This document shows, in pieces, positions 1 to 7,590 of a DNA stretch of 64,000 nt. The position numbers were made by a program, and so were the translations under genes. The stretch's first letter is position 1. Each line of letters begins with the position of its first letter. The notes under the pieces are model-generated. The model saw only the letters and a program-made list of their open reading frames with translations. It made no database searches and was not told the DNA's origin. The DNA lies in contig NZ_QUWK01000001.1 of NCBI RefSeq assembly GCF_003429665.1, positions 124,001 through 188,000 of the forward strand, written 5' to 3'. The stretch comes from Sphaerochaeta halotolerans. Its GTDB lineage: Bacteria > Spirochaetota > Spirochaetia > Sphaerochaetales > Sphaerochaetaceae.

Positions 1-274
1 GACCGTCAATGTTTTTACTATTGAGCATGTCTTCAATCCCTGATAATTGAACAGAAACATCGTTTCTTCCATCTACATCAAATAATTCAATATTATTTTC
101 TGCAGCATATTTTTTTACAGCAGCAAGCATATCTTGCATAAACTCGTGCTCGTACGTCATTAAAGATATCCCCAATCGCAATGTGTCTGATTCCTCTTTA
201 GCACCTTGTGCTGAAAGAGAAAATGTAGATACCAATAATACAACTAAAATAAACATACCAATTTTCTTCATCAT
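1..274 (-). CDS. Sugar ABC transporter substrate-binding protein, N-terminal part
   Basis: This is the first 91 codons of a periplasmic sugar-binding protein; the rest lies beyond the window edge. It opens with a lysine-containing hydrophobic signal peptide ending at SAQGAKEES, then a type-1 periplasmic-binding fold start (LRLGISLMTYEHEFMQDML) and the Ser/Gln-rich stretch before NIDG that is typical of RbsB/MglB-like proteins. An AGGAG ribosome site (275-284) precedes two adjacent ATG codons (274 or 271). It is the promoter-proximal partner, or the next gene, of the permease and ATPase that follow on the same strand, so it should deliver the sugar to that transporter. The AT-rich codon use matches those neighbours. 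The family is clear; the exact sugar is not. Confidence 0.88.
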   Translation of the reverse strand, partial: MMKKIGMFILVVLLVSTFSLSAQGAKEESDTLRLGISLMTYEHEFMQDMLAAVKKYAAENNIELFDVDGRNDVSVQLSGIEDMLNSKNIDG

Positions 275-393
275 ACTTTTCTCCTAAAATATTTTTTATA
301 AAACTTACAATTATTAAACTTTTTACTGGAAAATTTTCTAAATTCTTTTACACTACCTCCTATCTAAAACTTTTTTAACAATTGTAAGAGTTA

Positions 394-1341
394 TTATTTC
401 TTTCTCTCATAAAGGCTTACTGCTAATACCAATATGATTCCTTTGAACACCTGCTGCCAGAATGAAGAGAGACCAAAGATATTAAAGCCATTTGTGAGGA
501 ATACAAGGAATAATCCTCCGATAACAGTTCCAAGAACAAATCCCTTACCACCACTAATACTCGTACCACCTAACACTGCTGCTGCAATGGCATCTAGCTC
601 CAGACCATCACCCATTGTTGGCTGGCTCGAAGCGAGTCGCATTATCATCACCATTCCAGCTAATGCTGCACAGAATCCACTTATTGCAAATACGCTTAAC
701 TTAGTCCTAGAAATATGAATACCGGAAAGACGTGCACTCTCTGCGTTTCCACCAACAGCAAATATATGGCGTCCATAATTTGTTCTAGTGAGAATAAAAG
801 CGGCTACTAGAACCAATACAATTGCAATTATTACAAGGATAGGGATTCCCATTACATAGTTTCGACCGATATAGAGGATTGAATCAGGAAGTTCATTTAT
901 AGGACGTGCATTACTATAGACAAGAGAGAGGCCACGAGCAGTAATCATCATAGCTAAAGTGGCTACAAATGATGGCACCTTTATATATGCTACTACTACT
1001 CCATTAACGGCTCCTAAAAAAGTTCCGAGTCCCAGTCCTAACGCAATAGCTAATGCAGGAGAGAGGCCATTACGAACCATAAGCCCTGCCATAATTGTAC
1101 CAGAAAGGTTTGCAATAGAACCTACTGACAAATCAATCTCATTTGAAATTAGGACAAAAGTCATCCCAATAGCTACACACATTTGAACTACTGCTTGCCT
1201 AGATACTCCTGTGAAATTCCTTACTGAAAAGAACCCTTCAGCAAATATGCTGAAAAACAAAAGCATCGCTACAAAAGACAAAAGAATACTAAATTGAGGA
1301 AAAGATATTATTTTTCTTTTCAATTCTCTGATATTTGTCAT
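394..1341 (-). CDS. Sugar ABC transporter permease (RbsC/MglC family)
   Basis: Inner-membrane permease of 315 residues, the usual length for the RbsC/XylH/MglC (BPD_transp_2) family. It is almost entirely hydrophobic segments with the family signatures EIDLSVGSIANLSG near residue 70, VPSFVATLAMM near 125, FAVGGNAESARLSGI near 195 and LDAIAAAVLGGTSISGGKG near 245. A GGGAG site lies just ahead of the ATG. The ATPase gene lies 33 bp upstream on the same strand and the binding-protein gene 119 bp downstream, giving the order ATPase, permease, binding protein. It probably forms the homodimeric channel for a pentose or hexose. The substrate cannot be read from the sequence. Confidence 0.93.
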   Translation of the reverse strand: MTNIRELKRKIISFPQFSILLSFVAMLLFFSIFAEGFFSVRNFTGVSRQAVVQMCVAIGMTFVLISNEIDLSVGSIANLSGTIMAGLMVRNGLSPALAIALGLGLGTFLGAVNGVVVAYIKVPSFVATLAMMITARGLSLVYSNARPINELPDSILYIGRNYVMGIPILVIIAIVLVLVAAFILTRTNYGRHIFAVGGNAESARLSGIHISRTKLSVFAISGFCAALAGMVMIMRLASSQPTMGDGLELDAIAAAVLGGTSISGGKGFVLGTVIGGLFLVFLTNGFNIFGLSSFWQQVFKGIILVLAVSLYERKK

Positions 1342-1374
1342 CCCACTCTCCCTTATGGTTTCTACTATTTTTTA

Positions 1375-2871
1375 TCACACATCATGTCGCCCAGAAGCGA
1401 GCTTCATTATTGTCTCTTGTGTTGAATTTGATGCATCTACTATCCCAGCCACTGTTCCTTCATAGACGACAAGAATACGATCACTCATCCCTAAAACCTC
1501 GGGTAATTCCGATGAGATTAAAATAATAGCAAGACCAGATTTTGCAAGTTCTACTATGATTCTGTGTAACTCTTCTTTTGCCCCGACATCAACGCCCCTT
1601 GTAGGCTCATCTAAGATAAGAACATCAATATCTCTTGCTATCCATTTAGCAAGAACTACTTTCTGTTGATTCCCACCACTTAAACCACCAATATTTTGCA
1701 TTTTTGAAAAACACTTTACTTTCAGTTGCTCAATCATAGAATCGACGAATGTACGTTCTTTATCCTTAAGGACATAACCATATTTAGAAATCTTGTCTTC
1801 ATTCGTGATACTCATATTATTTTTAATACTTGATTTCATATTAAGACCAAGAAGTTTTCTGTCTTCGGGTACATATGCTATTCTATTTTTCATAGCATCT
1901 GATGGGTGTTTATTTATGATTTTATTTCCATGAACTGTAATAGTTCCAGAGTCATGCTTCATGGCACCGAATATTGATAAGCAAATTTCTGTCCTACCAG
2001 AGCCAATAAGCCCCGCCATTCCAAAAATTTCACCCTTTCTCACATCAAAACTAATATCTTTAAACACTTTATCCTTTGTAAAACTCTCAACTTGAAGGAC
2101 AGGTTCACCAAGGGCAAAATGCTCTTTAGGGAATAGTTGAGTTATTTCCCGTCCTACCATGGCTGAGATTAGCATATTCTCATCCACATCCTTTAAATTC
2201 CAATTGTTGATTAATTTCCCATCACATAAGACGGTAACTGAATTACAGATAGAGAAGATTTCTTCCATCCTGTGAGAGATGTAGACAATGGTCATTCCCT
2301 GTTTTTGAAAATTTTTGATGAGACTAAACAAATGCTCAGTGTCACTTAAGGAGAGAGAAGAGGTTGGTTCATCCATAATAAGAATAGTGGCTTTTCTTGA
2401 TAAAGCTTTTGCTATTTCTACCATTTGTTGCTTTGCTATACTTAAATCTTTAATGAGTGCATCCGCTTTAATATCGATCCCATACTTTTTTAGCAATACC
2501 TCTGCTTTTTCGATCATCTGCTTCTTATGAAAAAGGATTGAACGCCCCTGGCCTACTCCTAAAAAGATATTTTCAGCTACTGTTAATTCATCTACAAGAT
2601 TGAGTTCTTGATATATCATAGCAATACCATGTTTTATGGAATCCTCAGGGGATGTAAATATCTCTTTTTTTCCATTAATAAAGATTTCACCATCATCCAT
2701 GCTTGTAGCACCAGATAAGATATTCATTAATGTAGACTTGCCAGCACCATTTTCTCCAACAAGAGCATGAACTTTACCCCTTTCAACTTCAAAACTTACA
2801 TTGTCTAAAGCTGTTACACCTGGGTAGCGTTTAGTTACTGAATTCATTTTTAAAATCAAATCCTTTTCCAA
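1375..2871 (-). CDS. Sugar ABC transporter ATP-binding protein, tandem ATPase (RbsA/MglA family)
   Basis: Cytoplasmic ATPase of the sugar importer, 498 residues from the chosen start and so of normal length for RbsA-like tandem ATPases. The first nucleotide-binding half has a Walker A motif GENGAGKST and Walker B ILIMDEPTSSLS. The second half keeps the SGGNQQKV signature and Walker B VLILDEPTRGVD, while its P-loop is replaced by the degenerate GLIGSGRTE usual in this family. I chose TTG at 2871 because an AAGGAG lies 7 nt upstream of it; the reading frame extends further to an ATG at 2919 that lacks a ribosome site. It is first of the leftward operon and its promoter must lie in the divergent gap shared with the LacI gene. 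Confidence 0.92.
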   Translation of the reverse strand: MEKDLILKMNSVTKRYPGVTALDNVSFEVERGKVHALVGENGAGKSTLMNILSGATSMDDGEIFINGKKEIFTSPEDSIKHGIAMIYQELNLVDELTVAENIFLGVGQGRSILFHKKQMIEKAEVLLKKYGIDIKADALIKDLSIAKQQMVEIAKALSRKATILIMDEPTSSLSLSDTEHLFSLIKNFQKQGMTIVYISHRMEEIFSICNSVTVLCDGKLINNWNLKDVDENMLISAMVGREITQLFPKEHFALGEPVLQVESFTKDKVFKDISFDVRKGEIFGMAGLIGSGRTEICLSIFGAMKHDSGTITVHGNKIINKHPSDAMKNRIAYVPEDRKLLGLNMKSSIKNNMSITNEDKISKYGYVLKDKERTFVDSMIEQLKVKCFSKMQNIGGLSGGNQQKVVLAKWIARDIDVLILDEPTRGVDVGAKEELHRIIVELAKSGLAIILISSELPEVLGMSDRILVVYEGTVAGIVDASNSTQETIMKLASGRHDV

Positions 2872-3249
2872 CCTATTACTCCTTGTATGAAACGGTAACA
2901 TAGATGATAAAACTAACAATATGGACAGTTTAACAGAGTATAATAATCAAGTCAAATAATTTTTTTATTTTATTTTAAGTATATTTGATTACAAGTTGGC
3001 ATTAAGCTAATTATTATTGGATGCAACCTTATATTTCATTCCAAATTAATAAAATATAAGTTTTTAGTATAAATTAAAGAGAAAGGTATCAACTTTTATC
3101 TATAAGAAGATAGGATAAATTTCTCTACTAATATTAAGAAAATGTACCTTAATTAAATCAAATTAAAGTAAAATTTACTAAACATTGACTTTTACTCATA
3201 CTAATGTATAATTCTTATAAATATAATTTAATGGCTTGGAGTGCATGTT
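2872..3249. promoter_or_regulatory. Divergent AT-rich control region between sugar ABC operon and LacI gene
   Basis: This 378-bp gap separates two divergent genes and is extremely AT-rich. For the rightward regulator there is a good sigma-70 promoter, TTGACT (3185-3190) with 16 nt to TATAAT (3207-3212), about 37 nt before its start codon. The leftward operon must also start here, but no single hexamer pair stands out. Short dyads abound because of the composition, so I do not name an operator. Confidence 0.6.
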
Positions 3250-4299
3250 TTGAAAATAACCCTTAAAGAGATTGCAGAAAAAGCAGATGTGTCTATATCA
3301 TTAGTTTCGAAAATACTAAATGATAAAGAAGTAAGCGTATCATCCGAAAAAAGAGAACGCATTATTCAGTTGGCAAAAGAATTAAGAGATGATAAAAGTT
3401 CTATTTCTAGCATCGTTCACTCCAAAACTAATTCTAGTTTGATAGCTCTTATACAACCTAACTTGAAATTTGATTTTCTTGCCGACTTAACTGAGCAAAT
3501 AGAGTTACGTGCAAATCAACGAGGATTTAATGTTCTTATTCTAAATTCACATGAAGATATAATAAAAGAAAGAGAATTTTTAGAATTAAGTGAAAAGAGT
3601 TTCATTAAGGGTATAATAGTCAATGTATGTGATAATAATGCAAATATTGACTTCTTTAAACATTTGGATAAAAAAGGGAAGCCTTTTGTATTTGTGGATA
3701 GATATATCCCAGACCATGATTTCAACTTTGTAACTACCAACAACTTTACTGGTGCTTACAATCTCACAAAACAATTAATAGAGGAAGGAAATAAAAATAT
3801 TTTATTTGTATTTCATGGAAAATCCCTCTTTACCACTGGTCAACTAGACAGATTCGCAGGATATCAAAAAGCTATGCTTGAATGTGGCCTCGTATCTCAG
3901 AAGGAATATTTGTATTCAGATAGGCCTATTTCAAAGCAACCAATAAATTCAGACTTCTCATGTCTTAAAAAAATAGATGCTGTTTTTTTAGCAACAAGTT
4001 GGGATCTATTATTTTTCCTCAAAATATTGGATCAGCATGGTAATCATATTGAAAAAAAAATAGATATTGCAACATTTGATAAATTTTCCTTTAACTACCC
4101 TGCAGCATTAGAAACAGACCTTATTAATAAACATATAAATTCTATACTTATTATGGAACAAAACCCCGCAGAAATTGCAATTAAAGCAGTAGATCACCTT
4201 ATTAACCAGATAGTTAATAGAAATAATCATACTATAAAAAGCTTTCTTGAAACATCTAAGGTTGTACTAAAATCACCATTCATAGAAGTTAATAGTTGA
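3250..4299 (+). CDS. LacI-family transcriptional regulator
   Basis: DNA-binding sugar-responsive regulator of about 349 residues. The N-terminal helix-turn-helix and hinge read ITLKEIAEKADVSISLVSKILNDKE, the LacI signature, and are followed by a periplasmic-binding-like effector domain containing FVFVDRYIPDHDFNFVTTNN. A GTG at 3241 is in frame, but the TTG at 3250 has GGAG eight nucleotides upstream and starts directly at the helix-turn-helix (KITLKEIA), so I prefer it. The gene diverges from the sugar ABC operon, so the natural inference is that it controls that operon and itself from the shared gap. It is very AT-rich, like the transporter genes and unlike everything to its right. Confidence 0.93.
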   Translation: MKITLKEIAEKADVSISLVSKILNDKEVSVSSEKRERIIQLAKELRDDKSSISSIVHSKTNSSLIALIQPNLKFDFLADLTEQIELRANQRGFNVLILNSHEDIIKEREFLELSEKSFIKGIIVNVCDNNANIDFFKHLDKKGKPFVFVDRYIPDHDFNFVTTNNFTGAYNLTKQLIEEGNKNILFVFHGKSLFTTGQLDRFAGYQKAMLECGLVSQKEYLYSDRPISKQPINSDFSCLKKIDAVFLATSWDLLFFLKILDQHGNHIEKKIDIATFDKFSFNYPAALETDLINKHINSILIMEQNPAEIAIKAVDHLINQIVNRNNHTIKSFLETSKVVLKSPFIEVNS

Positions 4300-4305
4300 A
4301 GAAAT

Positions 4306-4324
4306 CCACAGGCTCGGCCTGTGG
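4306..4324. terminator. Perfect hairpin between convergent LacI and pth genes
   Basis: An 8-bp perfect stem, CCACAGGC / GCCTGTGG, with a TCG loop lies 7 bp after the LacI stop codon. There is no following T-run on either strand, so it may act as a weak terminator or as an RNA 3'-end protector. Confidence 0.45.
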
Positions 4325-4375
4325 TGAAACGGTTGGTTATACCCGGTTATATTTGGTAATAGAAAACCCCTGCTG

Positions 4376-4906
4376 TTAGACTAATGTATTTGTGACAGGA
4401 AGTGTGTAAATATCGTCACTAAGCATATATCTTGCTTTGTCCAGAATCAATGGCAGGGAAATCTCTTCCTCAGGGGAAAAGCGTTGCAATACAAAAGAGG
4501 AAACCGATCCATGTTTTGGTCTCCCGATTCCTATGCGGAGTCGGATGAACCCGTCGTCTTGTATATGGCTCTTGATTGACTTCAATCCATTGTGTCCCTG
4601 CAGCCCTCCTCCACATTGCATTCTGATGGTTCCAAATGGAAGCTCCAGATCATCATGGACAACCAGGACTTCCTGTACTGCATAATCGAAATAATCCATG
4701 CAAGAGCGAACTGACTTGCCACTTTCGTTCATATAGGTATGAGGTTTGAGGAGCCTCTTGTTCTCAACCTGAGCAATCTTCCCATTGAATTTCTGTGACC
4801 AAGATGCTGACGGGTATGCATAATCACAAACCATCCAGCCAACATTGTGCCGGGTTTTCTCATACGCTTTGCCAGGGTTGCCGAGAAATACCAGAAGTTT
4901 TACCAT
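4376..4906 (-). CDS. pth: Peptidyl-tRNA hydrolase
   Basis: Hydrolyses peptidyl-tRNA released from stalled ribosomes so that the tRNA can be reused. The protein is 176 residues, close to the usual 180-200. Key residues are in place: N10 and the catalytic H20 (FLGNPGKAYEKTRHNVG), M59-N60 (HTYMNESG), D86 in VVHDDLELP, and N106 in GGGLQGHNGLKS. The start at 4906 gives the canonical N-terminus MVKLLVFLGNPG. No ribosome site precedes it. A TATGAT hexamer (4914-4919 on the minus strand) ends 7 nt before the ATG, so the mRNA may be leaderless. It diverges from the sulfur operon with only 37 bp between the two start codons. Confidence 0.96.
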   Translation of the reverse strand: MVKLLVFLGNPGKAYEKTRHNVGWMVCDYAYPSASWSQKFNGKIAQVENKRLLKPHTYMNESGKSVRSCMDYFDYAVQEVLVVHDDLELPFGTIRMQCGGGLQGHNGLKSIKSHIQDDGFIRLRIGIGRPKHGSVSSFVLQRFSPEEEISLPLILDKARYMLSDDIYTLPVTNTLV

Positions 4907-4943
4907 ACTTCATATCATACGGACAAACAGAAGGAGAGAAAAG

Positions 4944-5273
4944 GTGTACATACTGGTAACCTATGTTCCTGATTCCCATCTTGAGGTGGTGAAAGAGGCA
5001 ATCTTCAAAGCAGGGGCTGGAACGATGGGATCCTATGATTCCTGTTGCTACCAAAGCCAAGGAACGGGCCAATTTCGTCCCTTGCAAGGATCTTCTCCTT
5101 TCATTGGGGATGTAGGAGAGCTTGCACAAGAAAGGGAGTGGCGACTAGAATTGGTGGTTAATGATGAATGTGCTGCCCAAGTGGTAGATGCGCTCTTGGA
5201 GAGTCATCCCTATGAGGTCCCTGCTTATCATCTGATCCCAGTCTTGACCTTGGAAGGGTTGAGTGACGAATAG
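4944..5273 (+). CDS. Stand-alone NIF3 insertion-domain (YqfO C-terminal-like) protein
   Basis: A 109-residue cytoplasmic protein matching the PII/CutA-like domain that is inserted in many NIF3/DUF34 proteins (YqfO type). Recognisable features are a ferredoxin-like start (YILVTYVPDSHLEVVKEAIFKAGAG), then GSYDSCCYQSQGTGQFRPL, and the end LESHPYEVPAYHLIPV. The metal-binding NIF3 halves are absent. The GTG start at 4944 has AAGGAG seven nucleotides upstream; a longer frame extends back into pth antisense without a ribosome site. It ends 8 bp before the DUF39 gene and so is the first gene of the homocysteine/methionine operon. Stand-alone members are known in other bacteria, but their function is not settled. 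Confidence 0.82.
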   Translation: MYILVTYVPDSHLEVVKEAIFKAGAGTMGSYDSCCYQSQGTGQFRPLQGSSPFIGDVGELAQEREWRLELVVNDECAAQVVDALLESHPYEVPAYHLIPVLTLEGLSDE

Positions 5274-5281
5274 GAGCTCCT

Positions 5282-6442
5282 ATGGCAAAGACAGTTGCCC
5301 AGATCAATGAGAAAATTAACAAAGGTACGGTTGTCGTGGTAAGTGCGGAAGACTTTTCCGCGATGGCGAAAGAGAAGGACCTGAAAGAGCTCAGTGAAGA
5401 GGTGGATATTGTCACTACTGCCACCTTTGGCCCGATGTGCTCCAGTGGGGCAATCATCAACTTTGGGCACTGGTCGCCAGGAATCCGTATGGAGGAAATT
5501 ACCCTCAATGGGGTGAATGCCTACGAAGGACTTGCTGCAGTGGATACCTACATAGGTGCTACCAGCGAATCAAAGTTTGATGCTCGCTATGGTGGTGCGA
5601 ATGTCATTGAGGAGCTGATCGATGGCAAGGATGTCCGCCTGCATGCCAGGGGAAAAGGAACCGACTGTTATCCTACCAAGGAGATTGATACCTATATCAA
5701 CAAGGATACAATCAACGAGTTCTATCTCTTCAATCCCAGAAACGCCTACCAGAACTATGCGGCGGCGACCAACAGTACAAACCGGATCAAGTACACCTAC
5801 ATGGGGAGCCTTCTTCCCAGGTTCTCAAACATAACCTACTCTACCAGTGGGGAACTGAGCCCCTTGCTTAATGATCCCTACCTGAGAACCATCGGCTTGG
5901 GAACCCGGATCTTCCTTGGTGGGACGGAAGGGTATGTGGTGTGGAACGGAACCCAGTTCAATACTAGAAGGGAGCGGACTGCAGAAGGTATTCCTACCCT
6001 TCCTGGTGCAACCCTTGCTGTCATTGGGGATGCAAAACAGATGTCGAGGGAGTACATCCGCTCAGCATACTATGAGAAGTATGGTGTCTCGATGTTCGTC
6101 GGTATAGGAATCCCTATTCCTGTCCTCGATGAGAAAATGGCAGCACATCTAGCCATATCGAATGAGAAGATCATAACCAATATCCTGGACTATGGGCAGG
6201 ATGGGCACCCATCGGTTGCCACATGTTCATATTCCCAACTTGCCAGTGGATCGGTCACCTTGAGTGATGGAAAGAAAGTCAAGACAGCTCCGCTCTCATC
6301 CCTTGCAAAGGCACGGGAAATTGCCGAAGTTCTGGCTTCTTGGATCAGAGAGAAACGATTTTTCCTCTCTGAACCAGTGCATATGTTCCCTACTGACAGT
6401 TTTGTAAAACCGTTGGTTCCTCGAGAAGGGGGTGAGAAATGA
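5282..6442 (+). CDS. Homocysteine biosynthesis protein, DUF39 family
   Basis: A 386-residue protein of the DUF39 family. Its homologue in Methanosarcina acetivorans (MA1821) is genetically required, with a NIL-ferredoxin partner, for making homocysteine from aspartate semialdehyde and sulfide. The diagnostic stretches are TTATFGPMCSSGAIINFGH with Cys53, YGGANVIEELIDGKDVRLHARGKGTDCYP with Cys129, and the glycine-rich GLGTRIFLGGTEGYV. The methanogen protein carries CBS domains after DUF39; this one ends after DUF39. The ATG is 8 bp past the previous stop. Its stop overlaps the start of the NIL-ferredoxin gene by 4 bp, which predicts translational coupling and a stable complex. Confidence 0.9.
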   Translation: MAKTVAQINEKINKGTVVVVSAEDFSAMAKEKDLKELSEEVDIVTTATFGPMCSSGAIINFGHWSPGIRMEEITLNGVNAYEGLAAVDTYIGATSESKFDARYGGANVIEELIDGKDVRLHARGKGTDCYPTKEIDTYINKDTINEFYLFNPRNAYQNYAAATNSTNRIKYTYMGSLLPRFSNITYSTSGELSPLLNDPYLRTIGLGTRIFLGGTEGYVVWNGTQFNTRRERTAEGIPTLPGATLAVIGDAKQMSREYIRSAYYEKYGVSMFVGIGIPIPVLDEKMAAHLAISNEKIITNILDYGQDGHPSVATCSYSQLASGSVTLSDGKKVKTAPLSSLAKAREIAEVLASWIREKRFFLSEPVHMFPTDSFVKPLVPREGGEK

Positions 6443-6852
6443 AAAAACGATACGCATTATTATTCTCCCCCACCTTGGTGGAGCAACCCATTGTAAGTAA
6501 GCTTGCCCGCTCCTACGATGTGGACATCAATATACTCAATGCTGATGTTGCCAGTGGTCGTGGAGGGAAGCTCATTGTAGAACTGAGTGGAACCGAACAG
6601 GACTTGGATGCAAGTGTCATATATCTCAGTGAGATCGGAGTCATCGTCTCAGAAATGGTCAAGGAGTTGCTCTTCAACCAAGATGAGTGCATTGATTGCG
6701 GTGCCTGTACGGCTGTCTGTTCCTCTGGTGCTTTATGGATGGACGCAGAGGCAAGGTTGCAATTTGATGTATCACACTGTGTTGTCTGTGGTCTCTGTGT
6801 CCACGCCTGCCCGATGTGCCTGTTTGAGGTATCGCACGAACGGGAGGCTTAG
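6439..6852 (+). CDS. NIL domain plus two [4Fe-4S] ferredoxin protein
   Basis: A 137-residue two-part protein. Residues 1-75 resemble the NIL domain (SKLARSYDVDINILNADVASGRGGKLIVELSG), a small ligand-binding fold. Residues 80-130 carry two [4Fe-4S] motifs, CIDCGACTAVC and CVVCGLCVHACP. It corresponds to MA1822 of Methanosarcina acetivorans, which works with the DUF39 protein in sulfide assimilation into homocysteine; the clusters presumably supply electrons or handle sulfur. Its ATG overlaps the DUF39 stop by 4 bp, and it is followed within 2 bp by the COG2122 gene. Confidence 0.9.
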   Translation: MKKRYALLFSPTLVEQPIVSKLARSYDVDINILNADVASGRGGKLIVELSGTEQDLDASVIYLSEIGVIVSEMVKELLFNQDECIDCGACTAVCSSGALWMDAEARLQFDVSHCVVCGLCVHACPMCLFEVSHEREA

Positions 6853-6854
6853 CG

Positions 6855-7589
6855 GTGTATCAGAGAAGGGCCTATCGTCAAGGCATGGGAGATACCCGTT
6901 TCTCTTCGATTTCCCTCTCTGTGGGGGAGAGTGATGTCTGGATTGGGTATCAAGGTAATGCTGATAGGAGTGCATTGCAACAGGCATCGGCCACCCTTTT
7001 GAGACGACTGAGAAGGGAGCTTCTCGACTATGGGGATCCACGGCTGTTTACCAGCTTTGTTCCCTTACATTCAAAGGGAGAATTATCAGAGCTGTTAACG
7101 AGCATGTTCAGCGCAGGAGAGCGTTCAGGGACCGGTCCAATGGCCAGTGTAGCAGGGGCAATTGCAGAGCGCCTTGGAAAGCATCTCAAAGAGCAGTTCG
7201 GTCTCTCAGAAATTGTAGTTGAGAATGGAGGCGATTTGTATATTGATGTCTTGAAACCTCTCTCTGTACAGCTTTTTGCACCCACAAGCGCTTTTGCAGG
7301 GAAGCTTTCTGTCATTGTTGATCCCTCTTATGGCCCGATGGGAGTCTGTACCAGTTCAGGAAAGATTGGTCACTCCGTCAGTTTCGGTAAGGCTGATGCC
7401 GTTATGGTTGCCTGTAATGATGCTGCTCTTGCCGATGCCTATGCTACTGCCTACTGCAACCGTGTTACCAGAAAAGAGGATGTCAGAAAGGTGTGTGAAG
7501 CGCTCACACAAGAGGAAGAGGTTCTCTCTTCTGTAGTGGTATTTGAAGATATGTTGGCCGTTGGAGGCTGTTTGAAGGTAGGTACCTGA
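6855..7589 (+). CDS. UPF0280/COG2122 family protein, probable sulfide-assimilation factor
   Basis: A 244-residue protein of UPF0280 (COG2122), related in fold to ApbE flavin transferases. Visible signatures are SGTGPMASVAGAIAERLG near residue 95, IVVENGGDLYID near 120 and VCTSSGKIGHSVSFGKADAVMV near 165. The Methanosarcina acetivorans member MA1715 is needed for efficient growth on low sulfide, so an auxiliary role in the homocysteine pathway is likely. Its position here supports that, because it lies directly after the DUF39 and NIL-ferredoxin genes and 1 bp before metH. The start is GTG at 6855, with GGGAGG upstream. The molecular activity remains unknown. Confidence 0.85.
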   Translation: MYQRRAYRQGMGDTRFSSISLSVGESDVWIGYQGNADRSALQQASATLLRRLRRELLDYGDPRLFTSFVPLHSKGELSELLTSMFSAGERSGTGPMASVAGAIAERLGKHLKEQFGLSEIVVENGGDLYIDVLKPLSVQLFAPTSAFAGKLSVIVDPSYGPMGVCTSSGKIGHSVSFGKADAVMVACNDAALADAYATAYCNRVTRKEDVRKVCEALTQEEEVLSSVVVFEDMLAVGGCLKVGT

Positions 7590-7590
7590 C

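Noticed and set aside
4907-4943. SAM or B12 riboswitch before the methionine operon
   Set aside because: Only 37 bp separate the divergent start codons, too short for either element.
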